Positions 16,203-25,430 of a DNA stretch of 64,000 bases are shown piece after piece; position 1 is the first letter of the stretch, and each line of letters starts with the position of its first letter. A program made the translations under genes and the position numbers. The stretch lies in the NCBI GenBank assembly GCA_963821755.1, contig CAWGEX010000002.1:620001-684000 (forward strand), given 5' to 3'. Below the pieces are notes generated by a model, which searched no databases, was not told the DNA's origin, and was given only the letters and a program-made list of their open reading frames with translations. Origin of the DNA: Bog-473 sp963821755 (lineage in GTDB: Bacteria > Actinomycetota > Acidimicrobiia > Acidimicrobiales > RAAP-2).

Positions 16203-16799
16203 GTGCTCGATCACCTTCTTGTCGACGTCATCAGTTCCATCCGCCGTTCGTTCGACCAAGCCCTGCTCCAGCGCCAGGCCGTCGAGGAGCGCTTCCAAGT
16301 CGACGTCTTCCTCGGGGACGTGTCCTGGGAGACCTCCTACAGCCTGCCCGGCGAGCAGCAGCCGCCCCGGGTCCGGGCCGATGTCTCGGTCGACTGGCCC
16401 ACCTGGAGCCAGACCTCGTACCGCAGCTGGAACATCGGCGAGCCACCGGACGAACTGCCCGAGGTGGTCATTGAGGTGGCCCTGCGGATACAGCGCCTGG
16501 CCGTGGCCCCCGACACCGAGACCGTGCTGGCCGCCCTGCCCGAGGAGAACCCGCTGCTGGGCACCGAACCCCTGGTGCGCACGGCGACCACCATCGAGCA
16601 GGTGCACAACGACGGCAGTGTGCGGTGGGCCGTCGAGGCCACTTACGAGGGCTCTCTGCGCTTCAGCGAGCGCCAGCTCGAGGACCCCGGGGAGATCACG
16701 CCGGTGATCGACGGGCTGACCCGATGGATCGCCTCCACCCTCATCCTTCTGGCCGATCTGCCCTTTTCATTTCTGCCGCCCGACGAGGGGGGCGACTGA
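16203..16799 (+). CDS. conserved-looking hypothetical protein
   Basis: 198 aa from GTG 16203 (VLDHLLVDVISSIRRSFDQA). It has no signal peptide; the body is acidic with alternating beta-like segments (ADVSVDWPTWSQTSYRSW), and the C-terminal stretch ASTLILLADLPFSFLPP is hydrophobic. Coding character is strong: GC-rich third positions and no competing frame. I do not recognise the family. It is divergent from the GDPD gene with about 40 bases between starts. Confidence 0.65.
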   Translation: MLDHLLVDVISSIRRSFDQALLQRQAVEERFQVDVFLGDVSWETSYSLPGEQQPPRVRADVSVDWPTWSQTSYRSWNIGEPPDELPEVVIEVALRIQRLAVAPDTETVLAALPEENPLLGTEPLVRTATTIEQVHNDGSVRWAVEATYEGSLRFSERQLEDPGEITPVIDGLTRWIASTLILLADLPFSFLPPDEGGD

Positions 16800-16868
16800 G
16801 GCTGTCGCCATCCGGACCGGGCCCTGACTGGAATTGAGTGGTCCGAGCCAACTAGGGATTGACCCCGC

Positions 16869-17657
16869 ATGCCGCTCCCGTCGCCCCGCACCCCCCGAGC
16901 GCAGCGAGCCGTCGTGATGGTCCTGGGCCTCTCCCTCTGTGTGGCGGGCACCGCGTTGTCCGCCTGTGGCGCCTCATCGGCGCCGCCGGCCCCATCGGCC
17001 AATCAGGGCGCCATCGTCAATGGGCCCACCCCCAACCGCGTGACGCTGGTCAACCAGGAGGGGCAGCCCATCACGCTGAGCGGGCTCAAAGGCAAGGTGG
17101 TGGTGTTGGCCCCCTTTCTCAGCCTCTGCCAGGACGAGTGCCCGCTGATCACCGCCGCCTTCATCGGCCTCCAGCGCGACCTGCGGGCCGCCGGACTGGC
17201 CGACAAGGTGGTCTTCGTCGAGGCCAGCGTCGACCCGGGCCGGGATACCCCGGCGCGCCTGGCCGCGTATCAAAAGGAATTCGGCGCCAATTGGGACCTC
17301 TGGACCGGTAGCCCGACCAACGTGGCGGCTTTCTGGAAGGCGTTCGGGGTCACCTACCAGATCGTTCCCGAAGGGCAACCACCGCATCTCGACTGGTACA
17401 CCGGCCGGCCCCTCACCTATGACGTCACCCACACCGACGGGTACTTCCTCATCGACACCGGAGGCCACGAACGCTTCATCGATATCAATGCGCCCGACCT
17501 CAAGGGCAACCTCAACAAGAAGTTGACCTCCCTCCTCGATGCGGGCGGCGTCCACGGACTCGAGCACCCCCAGCACACGGCCTGGACCATCGACCAGGCG
17601 TTGGCTTCGATCAGTTGGCTCCTCGGCGTCAACGTTCCCCCCGTCGGCACGTCGTGA
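16869..17657 (+). CDS. SCO1/SenC-family lipoprotein
   Basis: A membrane-anchored thioredoxin-fold copper chaperone or thiol oxidoreductase that helps assemble the CuA centre of cytochrome oxidase. The signal peptide ends in a lipobox (LSACG, Cys about residue 33). The Cu/thiol motif CxxxCP is present as LCQDECPL, and the third ligand His as DVTHTDGYFLID. An unusually long C-terminal tail follows the SCO core. The stop overlaps the next lipoprotein start by 4 bases (GTGA). Confidence 0.88.
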   Translation: MPLPSPRTPRAQRAVVMVLGLSLCVAGTALSACGASSAPPAPSANQGAIVNGPTPNRVTLVNQEGQPITLSGLKGKVVVLAPFLSLCQDECPLITAAFIGLQRDLRAAGLADKVVFVEASVDPGRDTPARLAAYQKEFGANWDLWTGSPTNVAAFWKAFGVTYQIVPEGQPPHLDWYTGRPLTYDVTHTDGYFLIDTGGHERFIDINAPDLKGNLNKKLTSLLDAGGVHGLEHPQHTAWTIDQALASISWLLGVNVPPVGTS

Positions 17658-18157
17658 ACGCCTGGCGTCGCCCCTCTCTCACCTGGGCGGCGGTCCTTCT
17701 CGCGGTCTCGCTCACTCTGGCCGCCTGTGGTGGCGGTTCGGTCACCACACTCTCGTCACCGCCCACCACCGACCCCAACATGACCCTCGGCCTCATCCAT
17801 TCGCCGTCCGGGCGGATCCTGGCCACGGGCGGCGGCCACGCGCTCTATGACTTCGCCCCGGACACCCCCACTCACAGCGCCTGCACCAACGATGGCTGCG
17901 TCTTCCAATGGCCTCCCCTCCTCCAGTCGGGCCCGATCCGGGTCGGCACCGGTGTCAATCGATCTCTCGTGGGCACGCTGAAGCGGGCCGACGGCTCCAC
18001 CCAGCTGACCTACGGAGGTCATCCGCTCTACACCTACAACCTCGACGTCCAACCGGGCCTCATCACCGGGCAGGCCATCGATCAGAACGGCGGCCTCTGG
18101 TATGTGATCGATCCCGCCGGCCATCAGATCACCACGCCCTTCAGCGTCAACGGCTAA
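17654..18157 (+). CDS. lipoprotein with secreted repeats of unknown function (COG4315-like)
   Basis: 167 aa from GTG 17654. The signal sequence TWAAVLLAVSLTLAACGGG contains a lipobox. Two copies of the PF03640-type unit follow, each with a G-HALYDF / GHPLYTY strand and a tryptophan segment (CVFQWPPLL and GGLWYVIDPAG). Family members are extracytoplasmic and of unknown function, often near cytochrome-oxidase or copper genes, which matches its coupling to the SCO gene. Confidence 0.85.
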   Translation: MNAWRRPSLTWAAVLLAVSLTLAACGGGSVTTLSSPPTTDPNMTLGLIHSPSGRILATGGGHALYDFAPDTPTHSACTNDGCVFQWPPLLQSGPIRVGTGVNRSLVGTLKRADGSTQLTYGGHPLYTYNLDVQPGLITGQAIDQNGGLWYVIDPAGHQITTPFSVNG

Positions 18158-18178
18158 GCCCGACCGATACCATGCACC

Positions 18179-18586
18179 ATGGCCGTCGACTTCGAATGGC
18201 GGGGCAACTGCGGCGATAGCGAACTCAACCGGCTCCATGCCGAGGCCTTCGGTACCCGCATCGTGGACGACGGTGGATGGAGCTGGACGGACCTCTTGGA
18301 CCGGCACAGTCTGGGTTGGGTCGTCGCCAGAGACGGCGACGACCTTGTCGGCTTTGTCAACGTGATCTGGGACGGCCGTGCCCATGCCTGGCTCCAGGAC
18401 ACGATGGTCGCCACGAAGGCGAGACGGTGCGGCATCGGGACCCGCCTGGTGACGCTGGCCCACGACGGGGCGCTCGGTGCCGGCTGCCGCTGGCTCCACG
18501 CTGACTACGGCGAGCATCTCGCACACTTCTACGAAGACAACTGCGGATTCGCCCCCACTCACGCCGGACTGATGGCCCTTTCCTAG
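18179..18586 (+). CDS. GNAT-family N-acetyltransferase
   Basis: A 135-aa single GNAT domain. The acetyl-CoA pyrophosphate loop is in VATKARRCGIGTRLVTLA (R/Q-x-x-G-x-G/A type). VGFVNVIWDGRAHAWLQD forms the central strands and HFYEDNCGFAP is the typical C-terminal motif. The acceptor substrate is unknown. ATG 18179 follows the lipoprotein stop closely, so it could be read from the same message. Confidence 0.85.
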   Translation: MAVDFEWRGNCGDSELNRLHAEAFGTRIVDDGGWSWTDLLDRHSLGWVVARDGDDLVGFVNVIWDGRAHAWLQDTMVATKARRCGIGTRLVTLAHDGALGAGCRWLHADYGEHLAHFYEDNCGFAPTHAGLMALS

Positions 18587-18663
18587 CCTCTCAAATCCCG
18601 ACACGCGCCGGGAGCTGACGGGTCCGGAATGCCCCTCCGGTTGCAGGATCGCCCCCGCTGGGT

Positions 18664-20331
18664 ATGGCTGTACCCATGGACGAACTCGTGCATCCCTCGG
18701 CCCTCCAAAACGGCTCGGACATCACTGACGGAATGTCACGGTCCCGATCGGCGGCTCTGGCGACCCTCCTCTTCGTTCTCTTCCTGACGTTCCTCGACAA
18801 CACGATCGTCACCGTGGTCCTGGCCAACGTGCAGAGTGAGTTGCACGCCTCGGTGAGTCAGCTGCAGTGGGTGGTGAACGGCTACGCCCTGACCTTCGCC
18901 AGCCTCATGCTGAGCTTCGGCACCATCGGTGACCTCTTCGGACGCAAGAAGGTGATGCTCACCGGGGTGGCCGTCTTTTGCGCGGGCTCGGTGATCGCCG
19001 CGGTCGCCCCTACCACCAATATCCTCATCGCCGGCCGGGTGGTGATGGGCGTCGGTGCTGCCGCATCCGAGCCCGGCACCCTGTCGATGATCCGGCACCT
19101 TTACCCCGGTCCAAGAGAACGGGCACGGTCCCTGGGCATCTGGGCCGCCGTGTCCAGCCTCGGCCTGGCCCTGGGCCCGCTGATCGGCGGCCTCCTGGTC
19201 TTCGGCTGGTCCTGGCGAGCCATCTTCTGGTTCAACGTGTTCTTCGGCGTGCTGGCCTTCACCAGTGCCGCCATCGTGCTCCCCGAGAGCTCGGACCCGG
19301 TGCGGGCCCGGTTCGACATCCCGGGCTTCTTGCTCGGGGCCTTGGCCCTCGGGTCGCTCACCTTCGCCATCATCCTGGGCGAGACCGCCGGCTATCGGAC
19401 GTGGTGGATCGACCTGCTCTTCTTCTTCTCGTTGGCCGCGGCCATCACCTTCGTTTTCGCCGAGTTGCGGGCCGCCAACCCCGTGCTCAACGTCCGTTAC
19501 TTCAAACGCTCTGCCTTTGCCGCGTCCAACATCATCGCCTTTACGGTCTACTTCGGGACCTTCGCCATCTTCTTCATGGTGGCTCTGTACCTCCAGGTGG
19601 TGGGATCCAACTCGCCGCTGGGCCTCGCCTTGAACTTCGTGCCCCTGGCCGTTGGCATGGTGGCGTCCTCGCTGTTCGCCGGCCGCTGGGTGGCGGCATG
19701 GGGTCCCCGCATCCCGATGGCGACCGGGTGCCTGTTGGCGGGGCTAGGGATCCTCTTGACCAACGCCAACATCTCTCCGCACGCCGGCATCGGACAGATC
19801 GGCTGGACCATGTTCGTGGCGGGCGTAGGGGTAGGAATGGCCTTGGTGCCGGTGACCTCGGCGGCGCTCGGCACGGTACCGGCCGAGCACTCGGGGATGG
19901 CTGCGTCGGCCAACAATACGTTCCGAGAGCTCGGTGCCGTCGTCGGCGTCGCCGTATTGGGCTCGATCGTCAACGGTCAGCTGACGGTCAACCTGGTGCG
20001 GAAGCTCACCGCCATCGGCATCCCGAAGTCCTTCCAGCAACTCGTCGTGTCCGCCGTCACCACGGGCACGTACCAAAGTCAGGCGAAGGCGGCCACCGCC
20101 AAGAGTCCTGCCATCACTCACATCGTGAACGAAGTGATCTCCGCCGCTTACGGTGCCTTTGGGCGCGGCCTCAACCTCTCGCTCAACATCGCCGGCGGCC
20201 TCCTCTTGGCTTCGGCGATCCTCGCCTTGTCGACCGTCTACGGCCGTCGCATCCACCTCGAACGGGTCAACTCGGAGGAAGGCCACATGCTCCACCTCTC
20301 GGTCGTGGCGGCTCCGATCACCTCAGAATGA
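18664..20331 (+). CDS. MFS drug transporter, DHA2 (EmrB/QacA) family
   Basis: A proton-driven exporter of 555 aa with about 14 membrane helices. Motif C-like and A-like marks are visible: FLTFLDNTIVTVVLANVQ in helix 1, SQLQWVVNGYALTFASLML, GTIGDLFGRKKVML (motif A), RVVMGVGAAASEPGTLSMI, and SLGLALGPLIGGLL (motif C). The C-terminal tail is short and cytoplasmic. The substrate is not predictable. ATG 18664 or ATG 18676 could be the start. The 3' end overlaps the convergent small ORF by 9 bases. Confidence 0.9.
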   Translation: MAVPMDELVHPSALQNGSDITDGMSRSRSAALATLLFVLFLTFLDNTIVTVVLANVQSELHASVSQLQWVVNGYALTFASLMLSFGTIGDLFGRKKVMLTGVAVFCAGSVIAAVAPTTNILIAGRVVMGVGAAASEPGTLSMIRHLYPGPRERARSLGIWAAVSSLGLALGPLIGGLLVFGWSWRAIFWFNVFFGVLAFTSAAIVLPESSDPVRARFDIPGFLLGALALGSLTFAIILGETAGYRTWWIDLLFFFSLAAAITFVFAELRAANPVLNVRYFKRSAFAASNIIAFTVYFGTFAIFFMVALYLQVVGSNSPLGLALNFVPLAVGMVASSLFAGRWVAAWGPRIPMATGCLLAGLGILLTNANISPHAGIGQIGWTMFVAGVGVGMALVPVTSAALGTVPAEHSGMAASANNTFRELGAVVGVAVLGSIVNGQLTVNLVRKLTAIGIPKSFQQLVVSAVTTGTYQSQAKAATAKSPAITHIVNEVISAAYGAFGRGLNLSLNIAGGLLLASAILALSTVYGRRIHLERVNSEEGHMLHLSVVAAPITSE

Positions 20332-20598
20332 GCTGAGCCCTCTGGCCAGTGGGGAGGGATCCGTCCCGCGTTCCTCATCGGCGAGAAACGGGCCTAAGCC
20401 GATCGCCGACAGAGCTTCGTTGAATACTTCACGTGTTCTCCGCACCTCGGCGCGCGCTGCGTCCGCTCGCGCCAGCGACAGCTCAGACGGGTCCATTTCG
20501 GCAATTCCGTCAGCGTGACCAAGAGCTTCGCAGGCAATTCCCCAGGCCAGCGTGGCGACCATGGCCCGACCGACGGCCTCATCCGAACCTGAGAGCAC
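20323..20598 (-). CDS. small hypothetical protein
   Basis: 91 aa from GTG 20598, mostly helical and acidic (DPSELSLARADAARAEVRRT). It has actinobacterial codon style and no competing plus-strand gene, but I recognise no family. It is convergent with the MFS gene and overlaps its end. Confidence 0.4.
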   Translation of the reverse strand: MLSGSDEAVGRAMVATLAWGIACEALGHADGIAEMDPSELSLARADAARAEVRRTREVFNEALSAIGLGPFLADEERGTDPSPLARGLSSF

Positions 20599-20667
20599 CC
20601 TGAAGGTATGCCCGAAACTGCTTATTCCTCACTAGAAAATATGTGCCGCTATTCCGAGAGGGATATG

Positions 20668-20691
20668 CGTCGTCGGGCCCGTCGTCGGGCC
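20668..20691 (+). repeat. 12-bp tandem repeat
   Basis: CGTCGTCGGGCC occurs twice head to tail (20668-20679, 20680-20691) and is followed by CCGACG, so the second copy can fold into CGTCGGG-C-CCCGACG. It lies in the leader region of the STAS gene. Function unknown. Confidence 0.7.
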
Positions 20692-20828
20692 CCGACGCAA
20701 CGGCCCTTTGAACCTGAGGTTGTCTGGGATAGGTTCATTTTCGGCAGGGTTAGGAATCAGCCCTTGAAGATTGCACACTGGCTGGCAGTCTCGGCCGCCG
20801 GAAAGCATCGCACTGACAGAGGAAACTG

Positions 20829-21179
20829 TTGACGCTCCTGGTTTCTCGCGAGAAGTCGCTGGACACTGAAATCCGCCAAGTCGAGCATCACGCCTTGGTG
20901 ATGCTCGACGGCGAACTGGATACTGCCACGGCTGCACAACTCTTCGAGATGTTTGCCGAACTCGCTCGTGAGGGAATCAAACATGTTGCCCTCAACCTGG
21001 CCGAACTCGATTTCATAGACTCCACCGGGATCTCGGTGGTCGTGGCCGAGCACAAGAGAGTGGAGTCGATGGAGGGAGAACTCATCATTTTCTCGCCACG
21101 TCCAAGAGTGCGGAAGGTACTCGAGGTCACCGGGTTGGGCAATTACCTCAACATCCGACCTGGCAAAAGAGATGCCTAA
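20829..21179 (+). CDS. STAS-domain anti-sigma factor antagonist (SpoIIAA/RsbV-like)
   Basis: A 116-aa single STAS domain. The phosphorylatable Ser is in ELDFIDSTGISVVVAEHKRV, and the preceding strands are EHHALVMLDGELDTATAAQL. Such proteins bind and release an anti-sigma kinase in partner-switching cascades. No kinase or sigma gene is nearby in the window, so it is an orphan. The start is TTG 20829; a start in the poorly conserved first ten residues is hard to decide. Confidence 0.85.
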   Translation: MTLLVSREKSLDTEIRQVEHHALVMLDGELDTATAAQLFEMFAELAREGIKHVALNLAELDFIDSTGISVVVAEHKRVESMEGELIIFSPRPRVRKVLEVTGLGNYLNIRPGKRDA

Positions 21180-21771
21180 TTGAGTTGGGACGCTCACGAT
21201 GCTCCATGACACAAACGGGAGATGCCGCGCGCCCATCGGCTCGTCGGCGTGCCGCCGGAACTCCATACCTTCGTCCAGCTTTTTGAGAACTTCCACGGCT
21301 CGACCCGCGTGACCGGCTCGGGACGGTGGCTCGCTGGGCCAGCAGGGTCTCGTAGACCATGCAGCCAGCACCGACCCTCTGGGCCACTGTGCCAACCGAG
21401 CCGCCAGGGTCTGTGGCCTCATACCTGCAGTACGCGTCCACGGTCGAGGTCTGTCCCCGCACTCCACTGCACGTCACTCTCGTCTCGTGTCGCGCCGGCG
21501 CGTAATCGTTACGCCTCTCAGGTGACTCCGTAGACACGGCTGGCAGAAATTCAAGGCCGCCATGAAGCGGCTTGAGGTTAGGCATCGCCGTCCGACATGA
21601 GTGCTTTGCGTATCGTCTCGAATGGCCGAAACGTCTAGTTCACGTCGCATTCCGGATCGTTCTTGCTTCCAATCGGGTACACATGCCAAGCAATGGCCCG
21701 GGATCAGTCGATGAGTTACTGGCAAGTCGCGCCGGCGCCGACGGCGATATTGGCGTAGCTATGCTCACCTG
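21180..21771. other. non-coding stretch with a degenerate fragment shared with 60.8 kb
   Basis: I see no intact gene. At 21238-21276 the sequence begins GCTCGTCGGCGTGCCG and ends ACCTTCGTCCAG. The same two blocks, at the same spacing, occur at 60838-60876. Read on the minus strand both encode a similar peptide core (LDEGxxxxRHADE). This looks like two old copies of one lost gene or mobile element. Confidence 0.45.
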
Positions 21772-23244
21772 ATGAGCGGGGGAAGGGAGTGCGGCATTCC
21801 ATTATCCTCGCGACTCTCGTCGAGCATCGGTGTTGCCGTGATCGTGGCATCCGTGTGTTTAGTCGGCTGCTTCAGCCTCGGCACTAGCGCAGGTGCAACG
21901 GCGAAACCGAGACCAACGGTCGCGCTCGCTGCACAGGCCTACGTGTGGGGATTACCCCTCGTGGTATCCATGCGGACAGCACAAATGTTCTCAAAGCTGG
22001 TCGGGATTAACCACCTGGTGAACCAGACCAAGCTGACCGGACCTGGACCCCAGGTCGTCGTTGCACCCAACGTGGACACCCTCTACAGCGTGGCCGTACT
22101 TGATCTCCGGAGAGGACCGGAAATACTGACTGTTCCGAAAATCCACGATCGCTACTACGCCTACCAATTCCTCGACATGTATACCCAGTCGTTTGCCTAC
22201 GTCGGGACCCGGGCCACGGCCGGACGGCCCGGGTCGTGGTTGATCGTGGCACCCGGGTGGCACGGAAGGGTCCCGGCCGGCGACTCGCTCATCCGATCGT
22301 CGACTCCTCTGGTATTCCTCCTCGGTCGATTTCTTGTCTCGGGAGAAACAGACCTACCCGCAACTCGGGCCATGATGGCTCAGGTCCGATTGGCACCCGT
22401 GAACGATGCCGCGTCGCTTGGACAGAGCCGATCTCGAACCAACGGGACGGTATCGACAGCCACGTTGCCGGCCAATGACCTGGGCCTCGGAGCACCTCAC
22501 GGGACCCCTCAGAACGTCCCCCAGCAAGGTGCGGCCTTCTTCGACGAACTGGGCGATGACCTGACCATCAATCCTCCGACCAGTGAGGCTGACCGTTCCG
22601 AGCTCGACCGCGTCGCGCCACTCGGGGTGGGCCCGGGGCGCCACCCCACCGCTATCGGGACGAACACCAGCCGTGCGGTGCTGGGCCAGGGTGTAACCGA
22701 GGGGGCGGCCCAGGTGCGGGGGGCAGTGGCTTCAACTTCCCACGGCGTCAACGACTGGTTGGAACACCTCGACATCGGCCGTTACGGCAGCGGCTTTCTC
22801 CTTCGAGCCGAGGTCGCTCAGACGGGCTGGGGTGCCAACATTCCTCAAGAGGCGGTGTACATCAACTCCACGAGCGACGGTCATAGCGATCCGTACTCGG
22901 GCAGTCGCAATTACGTCCTGCGATTTCCTGCCGGATCGCTTCCTCCCGCCAAGGCCTTCTGGTCCTTGACCGTCTACGGTCCGGACAGGTTCTTAGTGGC
23001 CAACGCAGAGAATCGGTACTCGATCGGCAGCCACACTCCGGGACTGCAAACGAATTCAAACGGCTCGCTAGATCTCTACCTGCAGGCGACGCCCCCCGCA
23101 GCTCACACATCCAACTGGTTGCCAATCCCCGCGGGCGCGTTCACGCTAACGATGCGAATCTACTTGCCGCTTCCTCCAGTTCTGCGAGGAATCTACCGCC
23201 TCCCACCGGTGGAGCCCTCAGACTCTTGCCCCTCTAATTGTTGA
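21772..23244 (+). CDS. DUF1254/DUF1214 domain secreted protein
   Basis: 490 aa with an N-terminal export signal (VAVIVASVCLVGCFSLG, possibly a lipobox at VGC). The DUF1254 part begins AAQAYVWGLPLVVSMRTAQM and includes VVVAPNVDTLYSVAVLDLRRGP and RYYAYQFLDMYTQSFAYVGTRATA. The C-terminal DUF1214 part has NYVLRFPAGSLPPAKAFWSLTVYG and RYSIGSHTP. The family is widespread in environmental bacteria and of unknown function. The gene overlaps the end of ychF by 11 bases, tail to tail. Confidence 0.88.
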   Translation: MSGGRECGIPLSSRLSSSIGVAVIVASVCLVGCFSLGTSAGATAKPRPTVALAAQAYVWGLPLVVSMRTAQMFSKLVGINHLVNQTKLTGPGPQVVVAPNVDTLYSVAVLDLRRGPEILTVPKIHDRYYAYQFLDMYTQSFAYVGTRATAGRPGSWLIVAPGWHGRVPAGDSLIRSSTPLVFLLGRFLVSGETDLPATRAMMAQVRLAPVNDAASLGQSRSRTNGTVSTATLPANDLGLGAPHGTPQNVPQQGAAFFDELGDDLTINPPTSEADRSELDRVAPLGVGPGRHPTAIGTNTSRAVLGQGVTEGAAQVRGAVASTSHGVNDWLEHLDIGRYGSGFLLRAEVAQTGWGANIPQEAVYINSTSDGHSDPYSGSRNYVLRFPAGSLPPAKAFWSLTVYGPDRFLVANAENRYSIGSHTPGLQTNSNGSLDLYLQATPPAAHTSNWLPIPAGAFTLTMRIYLPLPPVLRGIYRLPPVEPSDSCPSNC

Positions 23245-24319
23245 AACGGAACTCCACCACGTCGCCGTCATGCATGACGTAGTCCTTCCCCTCCATGCGC
23301 GCCTTGCCGGCCGCTCGGGCCGCCACGACCGACTTGGTCTCCATCAGGTCGCTGAAGCTCACCACTTCGGCCTTGATGAAGCCCTTTTCGAAGTCGGTGT
23401 GGATCACGCCGGCCGCCTTCGGCGCCGTGTCACCGATGTGGATCGTCCAGGCCCGCGCCTCCTTGGGCCCGGCCGTGAGAAACGTCTGCAGTCCGAGCGT
23501 GGCGAAGCCCACGTGCACGAGCTGCTCCAGGCCTGATTGGTCCTGGCCGTAGCTGGCCAGCAGCTCTTTCGCATCGGCGCTCGGGAGACTGGCCACCTCC
23601 GCCTCGATCTGCGCGCAGAGCACGATCGAGTTGGCCGGGGCGGCGATGGCGGCCAGCCTTGCCTTCAGCTCAGCATCACCGAGGGCGTCTTCATCAATGT
23701 TGAAGACGTAGATGAACGGCTTGGCGGTCAGCAGGTGGAGGTCGTAGAGAAGATGAGGATCGACCTCCCCTGCCGCCGCGGCGCTGGAAATGGTACGACC
23801 GTCATTGAGGATCTTCTCGGCGGTGGCCACGGCCTCGGCCGTCGGCCTCAGTTCTGCGTGGGCCCGGGCCTCCTTGGCCAACTTGGGCAGACGGTTCTCC
23901 ACCGTCTGCAAATCCGCCAAGATGAGCTCGGTGTTGACCGTCCCGATGTCGCTCTCGGGGTCGACCCGCCCGTCGACGTGAACGACGTCGTCGTCATGAA
24001 AGACGCGCACTACCTGGCAGATGGCGTCGCTCTCCCGGATGGCCGCCAGGAACTTGTTGCCCAGGCCCTCACCCTGCGATGCGCCGCGGACAATGCCGGC
24101 GATGTCGACGAAGGTGACCGAAGCGGGCACGACCGGCGCCTTGTCGTAGAGCGCCGCCAGCTGCGCCAAGCGAGCGTCGGGCACGGCGACCACGCCGACA
24201 TTGGGATCAATGGTGGCGAAGGGGTAGTTGGCCGCCAGCACCTCATTGTTGGTCAGTGCGTTGAAGAGGGTGGACTTGCCGACATTGGGCAATCCGACGA
24301 TGCCGATGGAGAGGGTCAT
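23234..24319 (-). CDS. ychF: redox-regulated ATPase YchF
   Basis: An Obg-related P-loop protein that prefers ATP, binds ribosomes and acts in stress responses. The P-loop is GLPNVGKSTLFNALTNN, followed by the switch region NYPFATIDPNVGVVAVPD, the G3 motif VDIAGIVRGASQGEGLGNKFL, and the C-terminal TGS domain (VIHTDFEKGFIKAEVVSF, GKARMEGKDYVMHDGDVVEF). At 361 aa it is full length. It lies 12 bases downstream of the PfkB kinase gene and is probably co-transcribed with it. Confidence 0.95.
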   Translation of the reverse strand: MTLSIGIVGLPNVGKSTLFNALTNNEVLAANYPFATIDPNVGVVAVPDARLAQLAALYDKAPVVPASVTFVDIAGIVRGASQGEGLGNKFLAAIRESDAICQVVRVFHDDDVVHVDGRVDPESDIGTVNTELILADLQTVENRLPKLAKEARAHAELRPTAEAVATAEKILNDGRTISSAAAAGEVDPHLLYDLHLLTAKPFIYVFNIDEDALGDAELKARLAAIAAPANSIVLCAQIEAEVASLPSADAKELLASYGQDQSGLEQLVHVGFATLGLQTFLTAGPKEARAWTIHIGDTAPKAAGVIHTDFEKGFIKAEVVSFSDLMETKSVVAARAAGKARMEGKDYVMHDGDVVEFRFNN

Positions 24320-24331
24320 CGGGAGCCTCGA

Positions 24332-25387
24332 CTACTGCCTCAGCAAGCCAGCGGCGGCGGCCAGGGCTCGCAAGTCCGACTCGGGTCGCGCTCCGGTGTG
24401 TGAGATCACTTCGGCGGCGCACAGACCTCCCAGACGTGCGCTCTCCACCGGGTCCATGCCGTGGGTCAGCCCGTAGAGCAATCCCGAGGCGAAGAGATCT
24501 CCGGCTCCGGTCGTATCGACCACGTGGCCGACGGTTGCGGCGGCCACCGACTCGGGACCGCGGGCGGTGAGCACGATCGAGCCCTGGTCTCCTCGCGTCA
24601 TCACCACCAGGAGCCCAGTCTCCTCGGCCGCTTCGAGGGCGCCGGCCGTCGAGGTGGCGCCGAAAAGCATGGTGATCTCTTCTTCATTGCCGAGCAAGAT
24701 ATCGACATCGTCGAGCAGCAGGTCCAGGAACTCCCGCTGGTGCCGGTCGACGCAGAATGAATCGGACAGTGAGAGGGCTACCGACCCGTGAGCACTGTGC
24801 GCGGTCGCGGCGGCATGGCGCATGGCCTCCTTGGCGGCCGGCACGTCCCAGAGGTAGCCCTCGAGCAGCACAATCGATGCCCGTTCCACCACGGACGTCG
24901 GCACCCCGGCGGGCGTCAAAGACGACGCCGCGCCGAGATAGGTGCCCATGGTGCGCTCAGCATCGGCGGTGATGAGCACGACACATCGGCCGGTCCCCAG
25001 CGCGTCTGCTCCGGCCGCTTCGCTGTAGGTCGGCTCGAAGAAGACCCCGGCGGCCCGCAAGTCCTCCACATAGGCCTGACCCACTTCATCGTCGGCCACG
25101 GCCCCCACGTAACCCGCCCGGCCGCCAAGCTCGGCCAGTCCGGCCGCCGTATTGGCCACCGAACCCCCTGAGACCAGGCGTGGATGGTGCATGATGGCCT
25201 GCACCGCCGTTGCCTGGGCCAGATCGATCAGGGTCATAGACCCTTTGACCAGCCCTACCCGCTCCAGCACGTCGTCTGTTGTCGTCTCGAGGACATCGAG
25301 CAGGGGAGAACCGATGGCGACCAGGTCAAGATCGGAATCATCCTGACCCTCGTTCACCCCGGTCGGCGCTGTCTCATTGGCGTGCAC
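24332..25387 (-). CDS. PfkB-family carbohydrate/nucleoside kinase (adenosine-kinase-like)
   Basis: A ribokinase-fold kinase of 351 aa. The N-terminal substrate motif LVSGGSVANTAAGLAELGGRAGYVGAV is the first PfkB signature. The second signature with the catalytic Asp is VVDTTGAGDLFASGLLYGL. MTRGDQGSIVL precedes it. The pattern and length resemble actinobacterial adenosine/sugar kinases; the substrate is not fixed. An acidic N-terminal extension of about 20 residues is present. The stop is 12 bases from ychF. Confidence 0.88.
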   Translation of the reverse strand: MHANETAPTGVNEGQDDSDLDLVAIGSPLLDVLETTTDDVLERVGLVKGSMTLIDLAQATAVQAIMHHPRLVSGGSVANTAAGLAELGGRAGYVGAVADDEVGQAYVEDLRAAGVFFEPTYSEAAGADALGTGRCVVLITADAERTMGTYLGAASSLTPAGVPTSVVERASIVLLEGYLWDVPAAKEAMRHAAATAHSAHGSVALSLSDSFCVDRHQREFLDLLLDDVDILLGNEEEITMLFGATSTAGALEAAEETGLLVVMTRGDQGSIVLTARGPESVAAATVGHVVDTTGAGDLFASGLLYGLTHGMDPVESARLGGLCAAEVISHTGARPESDLRALAAAAGLLRQ

Positions 25388-25430
25388 GGAGCGAGAACCT
25401 ACTCGGAGCGCGGCGGGTAGCCTTCCCGCG

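Noticed and set aside
21148..21585. 145-aa minus-strand ORF as a gene
   Set aside because: Only a short LDEG...RHADE segment is shared with 60.8 kb; the rest shows no coding signal.
25377..25430. upstream start for the M1 aminopeptidase
   Set aside because: It would overlap the divergent kinase start and adds residues without domain support.
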